From: Holothuria scabra
Taxonomy: Eukaryota; Echinodermata; Holothuroidea; Aspidochirotida; Holothuriidae
Direction: 5' to 3'
Assembly (NCBI GenBank): GCA_037179385.1
Contig: CM074190.1
Span: forward strand, 5,284,284-5,348,283
DNA: 64,000 nucleotides
The notes under the pieces are model-generated. The model was given only the letters and a program-made list of their open reading frames with translations. It was not told the DNA's origin and did not search any database. Position 1 is the stretch's first letter; each line of letters starts with the position of its first letter. Shown here piece after piece: positions 1-11,710 of the stretch. A program made the translations under genes and the position numbers.

Positions 1-417
1 AAGTTGCATTTATTTGGGGCTTTACCATAGTTACAAGTAACGTTACTCTAGGCATTGCTCCACTTCTAGTCAGCGAAATGAGGTGGGTACAGTACTGTGT
101 AGAGATACGTCGACAGAGAGAGGGATTTCGATCAGAGGGGTCAGTTTCGTCCACACGTCCACACGGACACCTATGTATGCAGGTAGATAGCCTGAGTCTC
201 AGTGCGATATAAGACATGGTTTTCACAACTTCCAGTTGGCCTGTACCAAAGCCGGTACTAAAGCTACCAATTGTCGTATTTCTCCTTGGGTTGTATAAAA
301 ACATGTATGCAATACTCTATCCTAACTTTTTGAATACCTGCTCTTCTACTTGAAGAATTGAGCACTCTTTTAAGTTTTGTTTTTTGAACACCTATTTGTA
401 CAGTTTATACTAATTAA

Positions 418-423
418 TAAATA

Positions 424-457
<34 letters not shown>

Positions 458-560
458 CTATTTATATATGGATATATATATATAGTTATATATATATACA
501 GATATATATATATAGGTATATATATATACAGGTATATATATATATATATATATATATAGG
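418..560. repeat. AT-rich microsatellite (TA)n
   Basis: Almost uninterrupted TA dinucleotides, broken at intervals by CAGATA, GGTATA and CAGGTATA variants. The open frames across it are low-complexity tyrosine/isoleucine repeats and are not genes. Confidence 0.95.
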
Positions 561-1800
561 TGTCCGTAAATTTGACAACTTTGAAGTCATTGTATTTACT
601 TTGTAAATATATGAGGGCGCCCTTGACCGTTTACGTATTCCTATAGAAAAAGTGTGTAGAACGTTAAGGCGAAACTTATATTTCGCCCCCAAAATTTTCC
701 CCCAAAGATCAACTTTTCAACAACAACTTTCTCCCTAAAGTGCCGAATTCGTGAAATATCTATGTATATATTGTATCGAAAATTGGTCGAAAAGAGGTAG
801 TAGAAAGTTCTTTAAAGTTTGCGAAAACTTCACGACGTTTCGGTATAAACCCCTTCATCAGGTGGCAGGAACCAAACTGAACAACCAACAGAGTGCGACT
901 GGTGAAACACAAAACAAAAAGAAAAAGAGGGTCCTGGATGAAAAGGTACACACGTAAAATGAACACGGTCGGAAAAGTAAAATGGAAGAGAAAAACGGAG
1001 ACCAGCAAAAAGGTCACCTGAAAAACGAGCACGAACGAACAGGTGTAAAAAGTTAAAACTGGGATATTTGAGAGTGAATTTTACAAAAGGTCAGTTCTAA
1101 CATTAAAGCCGTGTGGAGCGAGAGTACCAAGCCTCGTGATAAGTCGGTTTTCATCACTTAGGTGGTCACGTGACCGTGCTGTTTTGAACAAAGTGAAGGC
1201 GGTGAAATTTTCAGCCACTGGTTATCCTTGGAGATTCTGTTTGATGGACCTAAGGTGCTCGGTGACTCGGTTCTCTCTCCCAAATACAACTAGTTACAAC
1301 TCCCACAAGCTAAAATAAAAACTACATTAGAGGAAATTCAAAGCTGTCAACGTTTGGGCCTGAAATATCGACTTGATTGTGTTTGACAACAACTGGGCAT
1401 GCATTTCTGCTCAGACGGTTACAGGGAAATGTTTCAAGGTGATGCTGAAGGGAGTTTGTGGGTGGGGAAGCCCCAACCAAATGTTTTGCTAAATTTTTCT
1501 CAATTCTGAAAGCAGAATTGGGAGTTCCTGAACTTCCTGGAAAATATCACTTGTTGAAGGGTCCTGTCGAAGGGATTCTACATTTTTGTAACTTATAATA
1601 GGACGGACTGAAGGGTGATATGAAATAACTAAAGGAATGCGTACCATATGTTGGAACCAGATTTGTTCTTTTTCCCCAAGACTTCCTCTCTTCTAGTTCC
1701 TTGAATTCTGCGTAGGGCATTATCTAGAGAGAATTTAGGCAGGGTACTGGCGTTTTTCAAAAAGGATAATATATATTATCCTAATTGGCAAGAAATAAAT

Positions 1801-1882
1801 TTCTTGGCAATTCACAATGCTCTTTTCAACAGTAACTCACATACTGTGTTACTGTTAAAAAGAGCATTGTGAATTGCCAAGA
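1801..1882. repeat. Inverted repeat with arms of about 35 bp
   Basis: The left arm (1801-1835, beginning TTCTTGGCAATTCACAATGC) and the right arm (1848-1882) are reverse complements with one mismatch near the loop, leaving a loop of about 12 bases. A fold-back MITE or MITE end is the likeliest origin; no target-site duplication was recognised. Confidence 0.8.
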
Positions 1883-2662
1883 AAAAAGAAGACATGCTTT
1901 CATCGGGATGTATTTAACTTGTAGCTTTTACGGTTTTCTGGAAAGAAACAGAACTTGAAAGTCTCACTAGTCTTAACCTAATTAATTTCCTTTTCTTCAC
2001 TATTCTTCTTTTTCCTTTCTCATCTACGTTTCTCCGTTTTTCTTTCCATAGTTTGTTCCTTCTCCAACTAGATCGTTTGAGCTGATCTTTCCTGTGAAAT
2101 TTTCCTGGGGTCACTTTCCCCTGTCCCCGATAGAGTGAATTAAACTTTGGTATATAGAACAGCATCACAACTAATTGAATTTGGAAACAATTGTCGTTCA
2201 ATACGTTAGGTGAAATAAAAACTGTATGATTCATGTTTCTTGACCTTATGGACCCTCTAATCCTCCTGAAACACTGCGGACACTTGACTGCTTGAGAAAA
2301 ATCAATAAGCCTCATACGGTGAAAAAAACAAATAGACGTACAGTATATAGCCTAGTAACATAGCACCCATCCAAATTCACTATTCTGCAATCTCAACAAC
2401 GTGATGCACTGAACTGACAAACGGATTAAGTAATTATACACATCGAACTGAATGTTTTTTGCGTATTGAAACAAGCTACATAGATATTTCACTTCTTAAG
2501 ACCTACCGGTACTGAGCACGGAACATGGGAAATGAATTAGGTTATTCCTATATATTCACAGTATTTAAGATCCACCGATTTCTTCTACAGTTCTACACAG
2601 ATTGAAAATCAAAGCTAGAGGCCTAGAAAGCTTCAGGATACCCGTTGTTGTCAATTGTCAAA

Positions 2663-2851
2663 ATGGAATCCTTTGAAGAGCCGTCAACAGGTGATCAATC
2701 CCAGATAAAACAAGATGATCAGATTTTGGTATGTAATAGATTATTTTGCTTTATATATCTCATTGCTCTGTTTCTCCGTAAATTTTATTTTCAGGGAATT
2801 GATCAAAATAAAAAAGGCTTTATTTTAGAAAGACACATTACTCTTTTATAG
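2663..2851 (+). CDS. Candidate two-exon short ORF with an EF-hand-like loop
   Basis: An ATG at 2663 (context GTCAAAATGG) opens a frame that reaches a good donor (TTG|GTATGT) at 2728. An acceptor (TTTATTTTCAG) follows at 2794, and the next exon 2795-2851 stays in frame and ends in TAG. The intron would be only 66 bp. The 41-residue product reads through IDQNKKGFILERH, which matches the first eight positions of an EF-hand loop (D-x-N-x-x-G-x-I) but lacks the Glu at position 12. The product is very short and a dispersed repeat starts immediately after the stop, so this may be a gene fragment or chance. I assign no function. Confidence 0.25.
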   Translation: MESFEEPSTGDQSQIKQDDQILVCNRLFCFIYLIALFLRKFYFQGIDQNKKGFILERHITLL

Positions 2852-2990
2852 TCACCCTGTAGAAATAAACTGAGATTGCGACTGGAAGAGGATGAACTCA
2901 AGACAATTGTGGGAGGGTCTTAAGTAAGACGTTTAAGAGAACTGGAACTGTTTGGGGTGAGAGAATCGGGCCTGTCAGCTCTTTTAGATG
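2852..2990 (+). repeat. Copy of dispersed repeat R1 (partial)
   Basis: The segment with GAAATAAACTGAGATTGCG, GGAAGAGGATGAACTCAAG, ACAATTGTGGGAGGG and GGAACTGTTTGGGGTGAGAG recurs in diverged form near 7620-7775, 17390-17500, 22160-22280 and 26630-26755. Only the 3' half of the family is present here. Confidence 0.65.
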
Positions 2991-3691
2991 GAGTGTGTGG
3001 TCTCATTTGATGAATAAATTTCTAGATGCAAAATGACTACAGCTATTTACTTTTAGTTCTTTGTTGGAGCATTTTAAATGCAATAATTCTCTTTTACACC
3101 CCTCACTCCCCTGCCCCTTTCTCGTACGTAATTGCTAGCTGCGGAAGGAGCCTACGGGATGACCCCTACCCATTAAATTTTTTAATAAAATTCGGTGACC
3201 TTACAAGCAATCTGGTTTCACATATGCTACCATCCGTGAGAAAGGAGGGATGAAGTCGGTGGAATGGTAATTAATTCCCCACCCTGCGTACTTCACTGGA
3301 GGGGTAAGATAAAATTTATTGATATCTATCTTAAAATAGCAATGGACAAAAGGCACCTCACTTAAAAAAAAATGAATAAATGCATCTTGCAATGCAATGT
3401 TAGTAACACTTCAGTTTATAATTTTAAACATTATTCATTTCGTTTGCACAAAAAATAAAAACGACAAATTTTTGGTCGGTCTCGAAGCGAGACCATGACT
3501 ATTTCCGAGACCGCAATGATCCGACACTAAGACCAAGACCGAGACCAGGAAAACCGATCTCGATACCGGTCTCGGGCACTACAACACTGATCCAGACACA
3601 ATCTCAGTTTGCTGCCTGAGGATGTGTGAATAAAAGCATAATATGTATAATCGAAACATTCTCTGTAATATGAGCTTCCATTTTTAACTAG

Positions 3692-3967
3692 CTGTCAATA
3701 AAAGAGCCGAGGCAATTGATAATCTCTGTGGACTACTACAAAACTTGGAGTTTGGGATAATAGGACAGACCCTTAAAATGGGATCGAATGTACATTTATT
3801 GGGTAGGAACTACTACAGATATCGTGAAAATAAACGATTGAAGAGTGTTGCCAAGGACATAAATTCATTTTGTAACAAAATGAGGGGTCTTTGTAAAGAG
3901 AGTATTCCGAAACAGTTCCTCCGTATTAACAATATACGAGACTCCTACTTTAAAACGCACTCGACCA
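3692..3967 (+). CDS. Candidate orphan exon, unknown product
   Basis: A 276-base frame is open between an acceptor (TTTTTAACTAG at 3691) and a strong donor (ACCA|GTAAGT at 3968). Both bounding introns would be phase 1, so the exon is symmetric. It encodes about 91 residues, charged and helical-looking, including EFGIIGQTLKMGSNVHLLG and CNKMRGLCKESIPKQFLRI, with three Cys. The frame stays open past the donor to about 4104. I do not recognise the sequence and found no partner exons, so it could be part of a gene with distant exons, a transposon-borne domain, or chance. Confidence 0.3.
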
Positions 3968-6900
3968 GTAAGTCATGGATCGTTTTAGGAAAGGGTCACC
4001 CTTTCTTCCCACAAGAGAAAATTTTCATAGGTTATTACATCTCAAAGATACTTTCCGCGCAAACATGTATGCTAAGATTTAATCTCAATTTGGTGACTTT
4101 GTAATTGGCCGCACAGTGATTGCAACTTGTACGGAGGTTGATTGATGTCATTTCTATTCATCTAGTAAACCTGCCTTGTTCATCACTTATAACTATCCAC
4201 CCCACTACCGTTGCGCAAGTTCTCATCCCCTCCCGTGTACCCGGGCCTATTGGGGATTCAGCCAATATGATTTTTTTGTTTTATGTTGTCTATTAAGTAT
4301 TACATGAGCATACAGCCAAATCAGTATTAAGTTTTAATAACACGGTCATCATTTTGCTACATATTCCGGCAAAGCTTCCTCATGGATCGAAAAAGCACCA
4401 ATGATGTTATGTTTGAAGTTATCGTTTACTGCAATTTCCCGCCTTTTATTTAAAGTGCCATGCCTCATTCCCTCTGAAAGTACGTTTACATTCCCGGTGT
4501 GGCAGTTTTTTGGGGTCACATGAAAGTTACACATCAATTGCTACAAAACTACAACAGTCCCTCATATTCCAACTCTCGGCACTGATGTGGACAATTGACA
4601 AATGTGTGGACAAATGCATAAAGACTGTTCCGTTTAAATCATTATCACTTGGCATTTCTTTACACGGGACGTACATAACTTAAAGAATGCAAATCAATAT
4701 AGTCAATCCCTGCGGGTATTAGCTTAGTACTTGCTCAATAATCCGAATGTTACAAGAAAAAATGAGTAACAAAGCAGTTGACATCTTATGAGAGAAAGAG
4801 AGAGAGGAGCTGGAATCCAAAATATTTTCAAGATGTATCCAACTACCAGCAATTGACCTCGAGACCATGTTATCGATACTGTGGGCTTGGAGAATTACAT
4901 CGATTTTAGCATTTGTATACACTCAACAAGTATTGGCAAAAATACTGGGCTCGTTCCAGCGAGAAAATAAACAAATGATCCTCATAAATTATTTATGCAA
5001 TTATTCAGCTACAAAATTTGAGCTCATCCCGTTATTCATGCTGATAAATTTGAGCAAAGCAGCAGTACCATGATATTTCTTGAAACTACACAAACGAACA
5101 CACTTGTTTTGCCGTGCTCTGTAAACATATTTGAATTCTAAACATGTTTAGCAATTAGGCACTAAGCGTTAAGCAAGTTAAATGTGTTTAAAAACGAAAT
5201 GGTTGGGAATAAGACACGCGTGTTTAGCATATTAAACATGTTTACAAAGTGGGGCAAAAATTGCTTAGAAAAACATTTAAATCCAAAACACCTTTTTTTA
5301 GAGTGTGAATATGAAATTAAAGGTTAAGGTTACGTGCACCTTAAGTCTAGAATATCAGAAATATATATTTTAGAGATATCTGTAAAATTAATCCTTTTTC
5401 GTCCAAATGTCATTGCCATACAGCCATAACTTTTTCTATTGCTCAAACATTAAAATTTTAATGCTTGTACAATGCCTGGTGTTATGATTCAATTAAGATT
5501 AATCTTTCAACGCATCAAGAGGTCAAGTCATTTAAGCAGTCTTGTCGTTCACAACGATATTCACAACGAAAACAGTATCAGTATCCGAGTAGAGCCAAGT
5601 GGGATCAGATTTGGAGAACTATTATTGAGCCTGCTTACCAGAAATAAAAGGCAAGAGCAGTCACCCGAAACTCGTTTTGCAGCATCAACTTAATAACACA
5701 GTTTTATTGGGTTTTTTTTTTTTCAATTCAATAATTTAATAGTGCTGCAACAGCTCAACCAAGCAGTTTTCCCTAGTGAATTTCACATTTGAGGAGAAAC
5801 AATATACTGCCACGTGACTCTCATGTTGCTATTATGAAACAGAACAGTTGAATTCTTTACTTCAAGTTGGAGTGACTGTATTCCTTCTTTAAAGGCAGAT
5901 ACTCGCCACCCCGGACAGTTCCAATTCTCTCACGCAACTAATTATTGCCCTTTCAATATCCTTGCTAAACATTCTTACCTTAATCTTAGACAGTCATAAT
6001 CTGAACGGACACATCTCGGTCACAATACGAGGGCTAATGAGCAATCAGAGCAATCTGTGCAAAGTCTTTTATTTGAGCCACTGTGTGTCTTTCAAAGTTG
6101 ATGTCAATCAAAGAGCAGTTCAAATGGAGAAGTTTGTTACCCCCTTTCTTTATTGGCTTTAAGAAAAAGGTGAGAATCTTTGGCACAACTCTCACCTTAT
6201 CATTTAAAAAGACGAGAGATTTCAATAACCAGTATCTGATGGTTTTCTTGTATTCTAACTGCAGTCAGCAATAGACGCTGCAATGCTCGAGTGAGATGGG
6301 TTCGTCAGTCAAGTATCCTCCCATTCTATGTTAGTAGTCGAAAGTCTCCGATTAACAACAATGAATTGGGAGAGTCGGGATAGTTCTAAGTACTTTTGGA
6401 TTGTGAGACATGATGTCAAATTTGGGTTTTCGGGCAACTATCTCAGTTTCTATCTTGCTGATACTTCGGCCAGTAAACGATAAACAAAATAATTGCAAAT
6501 TCTGTTCTGTCAATCGAATAGAAATACATTTTACGGTTACAAAGAGTAGTACGGGCCTTCGTGCTTGTCAGCGGATAAAATTAATGCTTTTGAAAGCAAA
6601 ACAGCCAAACGAAACCAATATCTGGCTACACATAGGGGTGTCCGTTTTACACAAAGCAAGAGTCAGAAAACTGTCAATTATGTGACAGATACCAGTTGAC
6701 TTCGCTTACTATCATGTGCAACTATAGATGAATAAGTTACTTGGAAGTGTAAATACTTCTCACGTGACGGCATCACAAGCTTTTCACATGGATTATTTCA
6801 GCTATCACTGAAAAAAAAAAACTTAGAATGGTTCCTCTACTGACTAATTTGACTCAGGCTTACTAGAGTATAAATTAGTCGGTTGACTGGTCGTTGGTCA

Positions 6901-7450
6901 CAAATTACTCATTGCATTAGTTAGTGGTCACAAGCTAGTCAAATAACTTGGTAGGAGCACCATCCTGGCTAGTTTTCATGTCGGAGGACAACCCTGGTAT
7001 GTACATTCAGGCTCGCTTGTCCTCAAACGTGGCGGTTGCTAACCCCAGTTGTGACGTCACTGAGAACTATCGTTTCTGTAGAGGTTATGCACTTGAGGCC
7101 GGTCTTAATTTGGCATTGACATGCAGACGTCATTCTTTGCGCAGAACTTGGAACTTGTGGCTACAAGCATAAAAATTCGCGTGCGTGTAGCAGACAATGC
7201 GAGTATTCGGCTGGTTGACAAATCAGCTGTCTGCATTTACCTGTGTTGGGTTTACCTCAGCTCTGTGACTTCATATGCACAAGGCCTATACTGGAAGGAA
7301 CTGATCATGCGCAGTACGTGTGTTACCAATACTCGCGCACTACAACACCTTTAGAACGGTAACAATTGTTGTACAATGGACGCCTGGACGACAAAATAAG
7401 AAGACACGCAACACAGTGACGTCAGTGCATAACCTCTATACCCTAAGGGA
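3968..7450. other. Intergenic stretch, repeats only
   Basis: This holds a MITE at about 5085-5305 and a diverged R1-like segment at about 5890-6300 (AAAGGCAGATACTCGCCACCCC). There are also two CRE-like TGACGTCA palindromes, near 7052 and 7419, embedded in the inverted sequence GTAGAGGTTATGCAC / GTGCATAACCTCTAT, which suggests the ends of an old element. The open frames are short and unsupported. Confidence 0.5.
5085..5305. mobile_element. MITE, CACTCTAA-terminus family, TAAACATGTTTAGC subfamily
   Basis: The body contains TAAACATGTTTAGC-like palindromes and AAACATGTTTACAAAGTGGGG, and it ends in CACCTTTTTTTAGAGTG. The same order of motifs is found at 20457-20685, about 21285-21473 and about 24045-24232. 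The left end is degenerate here. Confidence 0.65.
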
Positions 7451-7454
7451 GGGT

Positions 7455-7775
7455 TTTGTCATTTAAAGGCAGTCATTCGTCACCCTAAACTACAGTTTCA
7501 GTATGCATACATCAAAACTCTCAATTGGTACAGCTCTTTGATTGGCATCACATTCAGACAATGCATCATACCTAAATTACACAGCATGGGCACTGAGAGT
7601 GTCTGGATTACACATTATGGACTTGTATGGCCACTGGGACAAGCCATGAAGCAATAAACTAGGATTGTGTCTGGATAAAGATGAGTTTTAGATAAATGTG
7701 GGAGGGGCTAGAAGTAAGTAGGTTGGGAGAAATGGAACTGTTTGGGATGATGAAAATATGCCTCTAAGTTACCCA
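7455..7775 (+). repeat. Dispersed repeat R1, near full length
   Basis: This begins near AAAGGCAGTCATTCGTCACC. It continues through AGCTCTTTGATTGGCATCAC, GAGTGTCTGGATTACACATT and AAACTAGGATTGTGTCTGG to GGAACTGTTTGGGATGATG. It is the best copy here for defining the family, which lies in the + orientation at every copy I found. No promoter boxes or coding sequence are evident, so the class (SINE-like or MITE) is open. Confidence 0.65.
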
Positions 7776-7876
7776 GTAACTGCTTTGTTTACAAATTTTA
7801 AACATTCGAGTACTGGGACTTGAACATGCGACAGCAAAAGACTCTTGTTGACAACAATGCTATTATAGTAAGGCTA

Positions 7877-8153
7877 CACTCTAAGCGCCAAAGAGCGCAC
7901 TAAGTCGCTCTTGAAAAGTGTGCAAAGTGTGAATTCACTCAATCTGAGCGTAACGTCAAGGCCCACTTTAACGATTTTCTTCAGGGATTACTTTTTCTTA
8001 AGAGTGGTCTCTGAGGGCATTCCAACGGGGTGAAAGTTTGCTCTTTTAGAATGATTGCAATTCACTCTTATTAATTTTCGCTCCTTTGGAGTGAACTTTA
8101 TAACTTTCACTGTTCTAACGAATGAAATTTCATTCTTTTTTATTTTTAGAGTG
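7877..8153. mobile_element. MITE with CACTCTAA ends and TA target duplication
   Basis: The left end is CACTCTAAGCG and the right end TATTTTTAGAGTG, flanked on both sides by TA (7875-7876 and 8154-8155). Short CACTC/GAGTG-type motifs recur internally. TA duplication and length suggest a non-autonomous element moved by a Tc1/mariner-type transposase; that is inference. Confidence 0.75.
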
Positions 8154-8809
8154 TAGTAGATTTGAAGATTTGAAAACCATATGCGTCTGGCATTACCACG
8201 CTATCTGATTATTTTTTTCGTTACTTTTTTTTTTAACATTTAAGGTAGGCCTAGCCCAAGACTTTTTTCTCCTTACTTGTAACCAGTGACTTTGGAAGTG
8301 GGTGGGGTTGCAGTTTTTGGACTATGCACCTTACCCTACTCCATTGACCAAAAGGTACCTTTTGATGCTAAAAGTTTCGCTTTTTCAAAGAGAAAGAACG
8401 ATTTTTTACATTAAAAAAAATAAAATTGCGCACTGAAAAAAAGGTGAAAAATGCCCCCTTTGCTAGCCATGCTATACTAGATAACAATTCCAGTGTGGGC
8501 CTTTCTATGCCCCCTGTAAACATTGAACATTGATAACATTTTGACCCACAAACTATTTAACTGACAGTTTTGAAAGGTATCTGATGGTAGGTGGAGTACG
8601 GTAGGCCAATGATTCCCTACCTAAAGTAGGAAGTCTTGCTCGAAAGGTTATCGAAGCGGATCCGGAGCGCCACCTTCAATTGGACAGGAGCGTATGAAAA
8701 TCCCTACCTTTTGGACAGCGGGAATGAAATTTCTGACGCTTGTAACCAGTAGCTTAGGAGCGGGGAGGGGTAAACGGACTCTTCAGGGAAAAAGGCCAAG
8801 CATCCAAAT

Positions 8810-9250
8810 TTTCTTTTTTTTTCAAGTGTGAATACCACTGTATTAAAGACGTAATGTGGGGTGCACAAAGCGCGCCAAATTTTTGGCCTTTCAAAAAAAA
8901 TATTAGTAGATATGGGGCTTGTATTGCAGAAGACTTGGCAGGAAGGAAATTTAAAAAGTTTCGGAGATTACTGAAGAATCTGAGCTTCCTATATTGGTGG
9001 CAAATCTGAGAATGGTGGAACGACGACTTAACATCGTTGTTACTACATAATGTTATCTAAGCCCTAAACTCTAAGGACACTTTCCGACGACTTGTCAAAA
9101 GTTTCCGGGGCTTTAATGTATTTTTTAGTCAAAATATTTCAAAATCAAAAGCTTACATTGGAGAAAATTTGGAATTTTATGAAAGACAGTTAACAAAGAT
9201 AGCAATATAACTGCATGTGTCTCATGATGATGTGGTGTCTCATATGCCAG
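8810..9250 (+). repeat. Dispersed repeat R2, copy 1
   Basis: The segment containing GTGCACAAAGCGCGCCAAAT, AAAAGTTTCGGAGATTACTG, CGACTTAACATCGTTGTTAC and TTGGAGAAAATTTGGAA is recognisably related, in the same order, to 28870-29320. Both copies are diverged and non-coding. Confidence 0.6.
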
Positions 9251-10209
9251 TAAATATCCGTTTTTTTTTTTCATCTAGTCCAGAGCTCGGAAAAGTTTGC
9301 CAAACTGATTAATGAAAAAACACTAAAAAACATTTGAGATTGAACTTTGCGGCTCGCAAGCACGCCTAAGACTTTCCTTTTTGATATTCAGAGAAACAAA
9401 CAAAGGAGTATTTTGAACCGGAAACTGGGAACGAAAGAATGCTTCCCTCTCTCATTTTCCCCGGGGGATGTTATCCCCAGCCAACAGCGTCATACGCCTA
9501 ACTAGCAAATTTTTATTAACGCCGGTGAGCTTTCTCACAAAAAACATGTATCACTGTCCCTATGCAGTTCTCAATTACTGACAGGGCACATTTTTCTGAT
9601 TGAACTGTTTGACACGCCTGTAGACAACGAGCAGTCGGTCGAAGTGGGACTCGTCTGCCTGACCTTAAACATCCTAATTTTATGGTTCTGTCTGCAATTA
9701 TCCTCAAATTCAGTGGATCAGGAAAAGAAAAGAATTGGAATGTTTTAAGACAGATACTCGTCACCCCAAACTACAGGGGTGGCACAGTGGACATTTTTAC
9801 CGTTCCAGACCAATTTTGAAACACCTTACAGAACACCATGGAACAACTTACCCCTTCCCCAGCCTTCAGTGCCCCTTAAGCCCGGTGCACACCGCCACGA
9901 CTACCTACGACGCGACAAGACTTCACCTGTCGTAGACAATCTGCATAAATCGAAGACTTTCGGGCGCCTTCCTAAACCCACGAAAATACCATGTCACACC
10001 GCTCCGACACTAATCGATGGAGCGACGCTGCACGTGGCGCGCCATCAATCAGGTTATTCCAGGTTTGAGATTTAGGCCCTACAATAAATTTGAAATGGTT
10101 CATTTTTTGGCCTCTGGGTCGCAATTAAGAAATTATTGGCGTGTACAGGCTCTAAAGTAGGCCTTTTACACTGTCCAAAGTTTGCGTATCGTGTCCTTTT
10201 AAAAGATTA

Positions 10210-10345
10210 AACTCGGTATATGAATTAGTAAGTTAGATGGGCTTTAACGGCTCAGTTTCTAACCGAATTGTCAAAGTCGGGCTGGCCACGGCCTTTTTTC
10301 CAGTTGTGGCTCATTGGCTTGCTTCTCTTAAGGGCTGTGATTTCC
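10210..10345 (-). mobile_element. tRNA-derived SINE, 3' part
   Basis: This is the reverse-orientation copy of the family seen complete at 28480-28715. It shows GTAAGTTAGATGGGC, CTCAGTTTCTAACCG, GGGCTGGCCACGGCC and TTTTCCAGTTGTGGCTCATT in the expected order. The tRNA-like head is missing. Confidence 0.75.
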
Positions 10346-10489
10346 CTGGGACGTAGGCTGGAGGAGGGGGTGCGTGCAGACGCACCTCCCCGCACCAGCT
10401 GGAGTTCCGCTCAAAATGAGGCAAAAAAATTCTTCAAAAAACATAAGGGAAAAAAGAAGCTCAAGGAGACTACGATGCTACTCCCTGAC

Positions 10490-10522
10490 CAGGGAGGTGT
10501 TAGGACCTCTAACACCTCCCTG
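10490..10522. mobile_element. Micro-hairpin element MH-a (33 bp)
   Basis: This is a 14-bp perfect inverted repeat, CAGGGAGGTGTTAG and its complement, around the 5-base loop GACCT. The flanking 7-mers CCCTGAC and CTCTGAC agree at six of seven positions, as an aged target-site duplication would. It shares its termini with MH-b and MH-c. Confidence 0.6.
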
Positions 10523-11710
10523 CTCTGACCGCCGTCTCCACCCAGCACGCTTGTGCCTACATGCAAGAGGATGAATACAAGTCGGCTATTGCAGATTTAT
10601 CTGCCAGCCTTCGTAGGCGAACGAATGTCTTACAAAGGTATTAACACTTGTTATTTTGAAAATAAATATAGAAAGAAAAATATTCCCCTTAAAAAGGAAG
10701 TAATTTCTAATTGGCTCGGTATTCTAGGCCTACGTAAATGCTTGAACATGAACGCACAATGACTGGTTTGAAGTTAACGGACTTGTTCCGTCTTTTTCTG
10801 TGCAAAGTATCTTCAAGTGACGCACTTTTATAAGTGCGTTCATTTTCCGAGCACGCAGAAGTTTGCATCAACTAAAATCCTGATAATACACTGAGAAATG
10901 TCTTCTTCGCGTATGTAATGCGTTGTAAAAGCGTACGCACACTGACCTCTTTGAACGATGGATTTTTTTTTTTTTTTTTGCTAATACGGCTTTAGTTTTT
11001 ACACGAATCGCCGGTTAGACTGGTCAACGCTAGGTCTCATCTACACTTCCACCCCGATATTTACGTCTCTATGAGGAATCAGTTTCAGCAACAGTGTAAG
11101 TAAACGTGTGGAATATATGCTTATAATATCTTTGGGGTTTACCCCGTCTTCGAACCTCCAGTTCGTAGGTCTATCACATGGCGTTAGTCTACTCTGACTG
11201 ATTTAGCGCAAAATTCATCGCCCCACTATTCAAAAGAAGTGTTCGTATGTCTTTCGCCTCCAACACGCTTACGTTTTGTACACTTGTTAAAATGAAGAAA
11301 AAAGATGGTCCCTACACGAATAGCTCCTTATTCTCGAGTCATTTCGTTCATTATCCTGCTGTACAGCACCACCATTGTGGGCAATTCATCAACGAAAAAT
11401 CACAGTCCGCTTAGCAGGCATACATTGCAAACATGCAGTTGGCTTCGCGCTGAACAGACCATGGGTGAATGCTGCGCTCTGATTGGACAAACCGCATGAG
11501 GCCTGTTTGTCGCGTCGAAGACGAGTTCACACCAACACAACGAGTACGACCTAGACCCGACTACGACTGAACATGCTTAATCTTGCCGACGGCATACAAC
11601 CCGACGGAATCGTAGTCGTGGGAGTGTTCACACCGCCCATACCCAAGCCGACGCGTTGGGTGGTCGCCGTCGTGTCTTGCGTCGTCGTGGCGGTGTGAAC
11701 CGGGCTTTAA

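Larger units (their letters stand above)
1..2640. other. Intergenic stretch without a recognisable gene
   Basis: Apart from the TA microsatellite and the hairpin at 1801-1882, I see no coding potential. The short open frames here have no domain signature and no convincing splice sites. Around 815-865 a sequence of the type CACGACGTTTCGG followed by CTTCATCAGG resembles a motif commonly seen in retroelement debris, but no element body can be delimited. Confidence 0.5.
9880..11706. mobile_element. piggyBac-like non-autonomous element, TTAA-flanked
   Basis: The left end GCCCGGTGCACACCGCCACG follows TTAA (9876-9879). The right end, read on the other strand, is AGCCCGGTTCACACCGCCAC and is bounded by TTAA (11707-11710). 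Inverted termini plus an exact TTAA target duplication are the hallmark of piggyBac-type transposons. Inside are a truncated SINE (about 10210-10345), the micro-hairpin at 10490-10522 and a GC-rich hairpin at about 10362-10392. No frame longer than about 100 codons and no transposase motif is present, so the element would need a transposase from elsewhere. The alternative is two unrelated ends by coincidence, which the TTAA pair makes unlikely. Confidence 0.7.

Noticed and set aside
418..560. TATA-box promoter cluster
   Set aside because: It is a simple TA repeat with no gene placed downstream at a sensible distance.
815..865. Hammerhead-ribozyme-like CTGATGA...GAAAC on the minus strand
   Set aside because: Stem II would have only three pairs with unpaired bases next to the core, and no cleavage site with pairing stems I and III was found. 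It is more likely retroelement debris.
10268..10574. Plus-strand frames of 66-86 residues
   Set aside because: They translate a reversed SINE tail and the micro-hairpin inside the piggyBac-like element.
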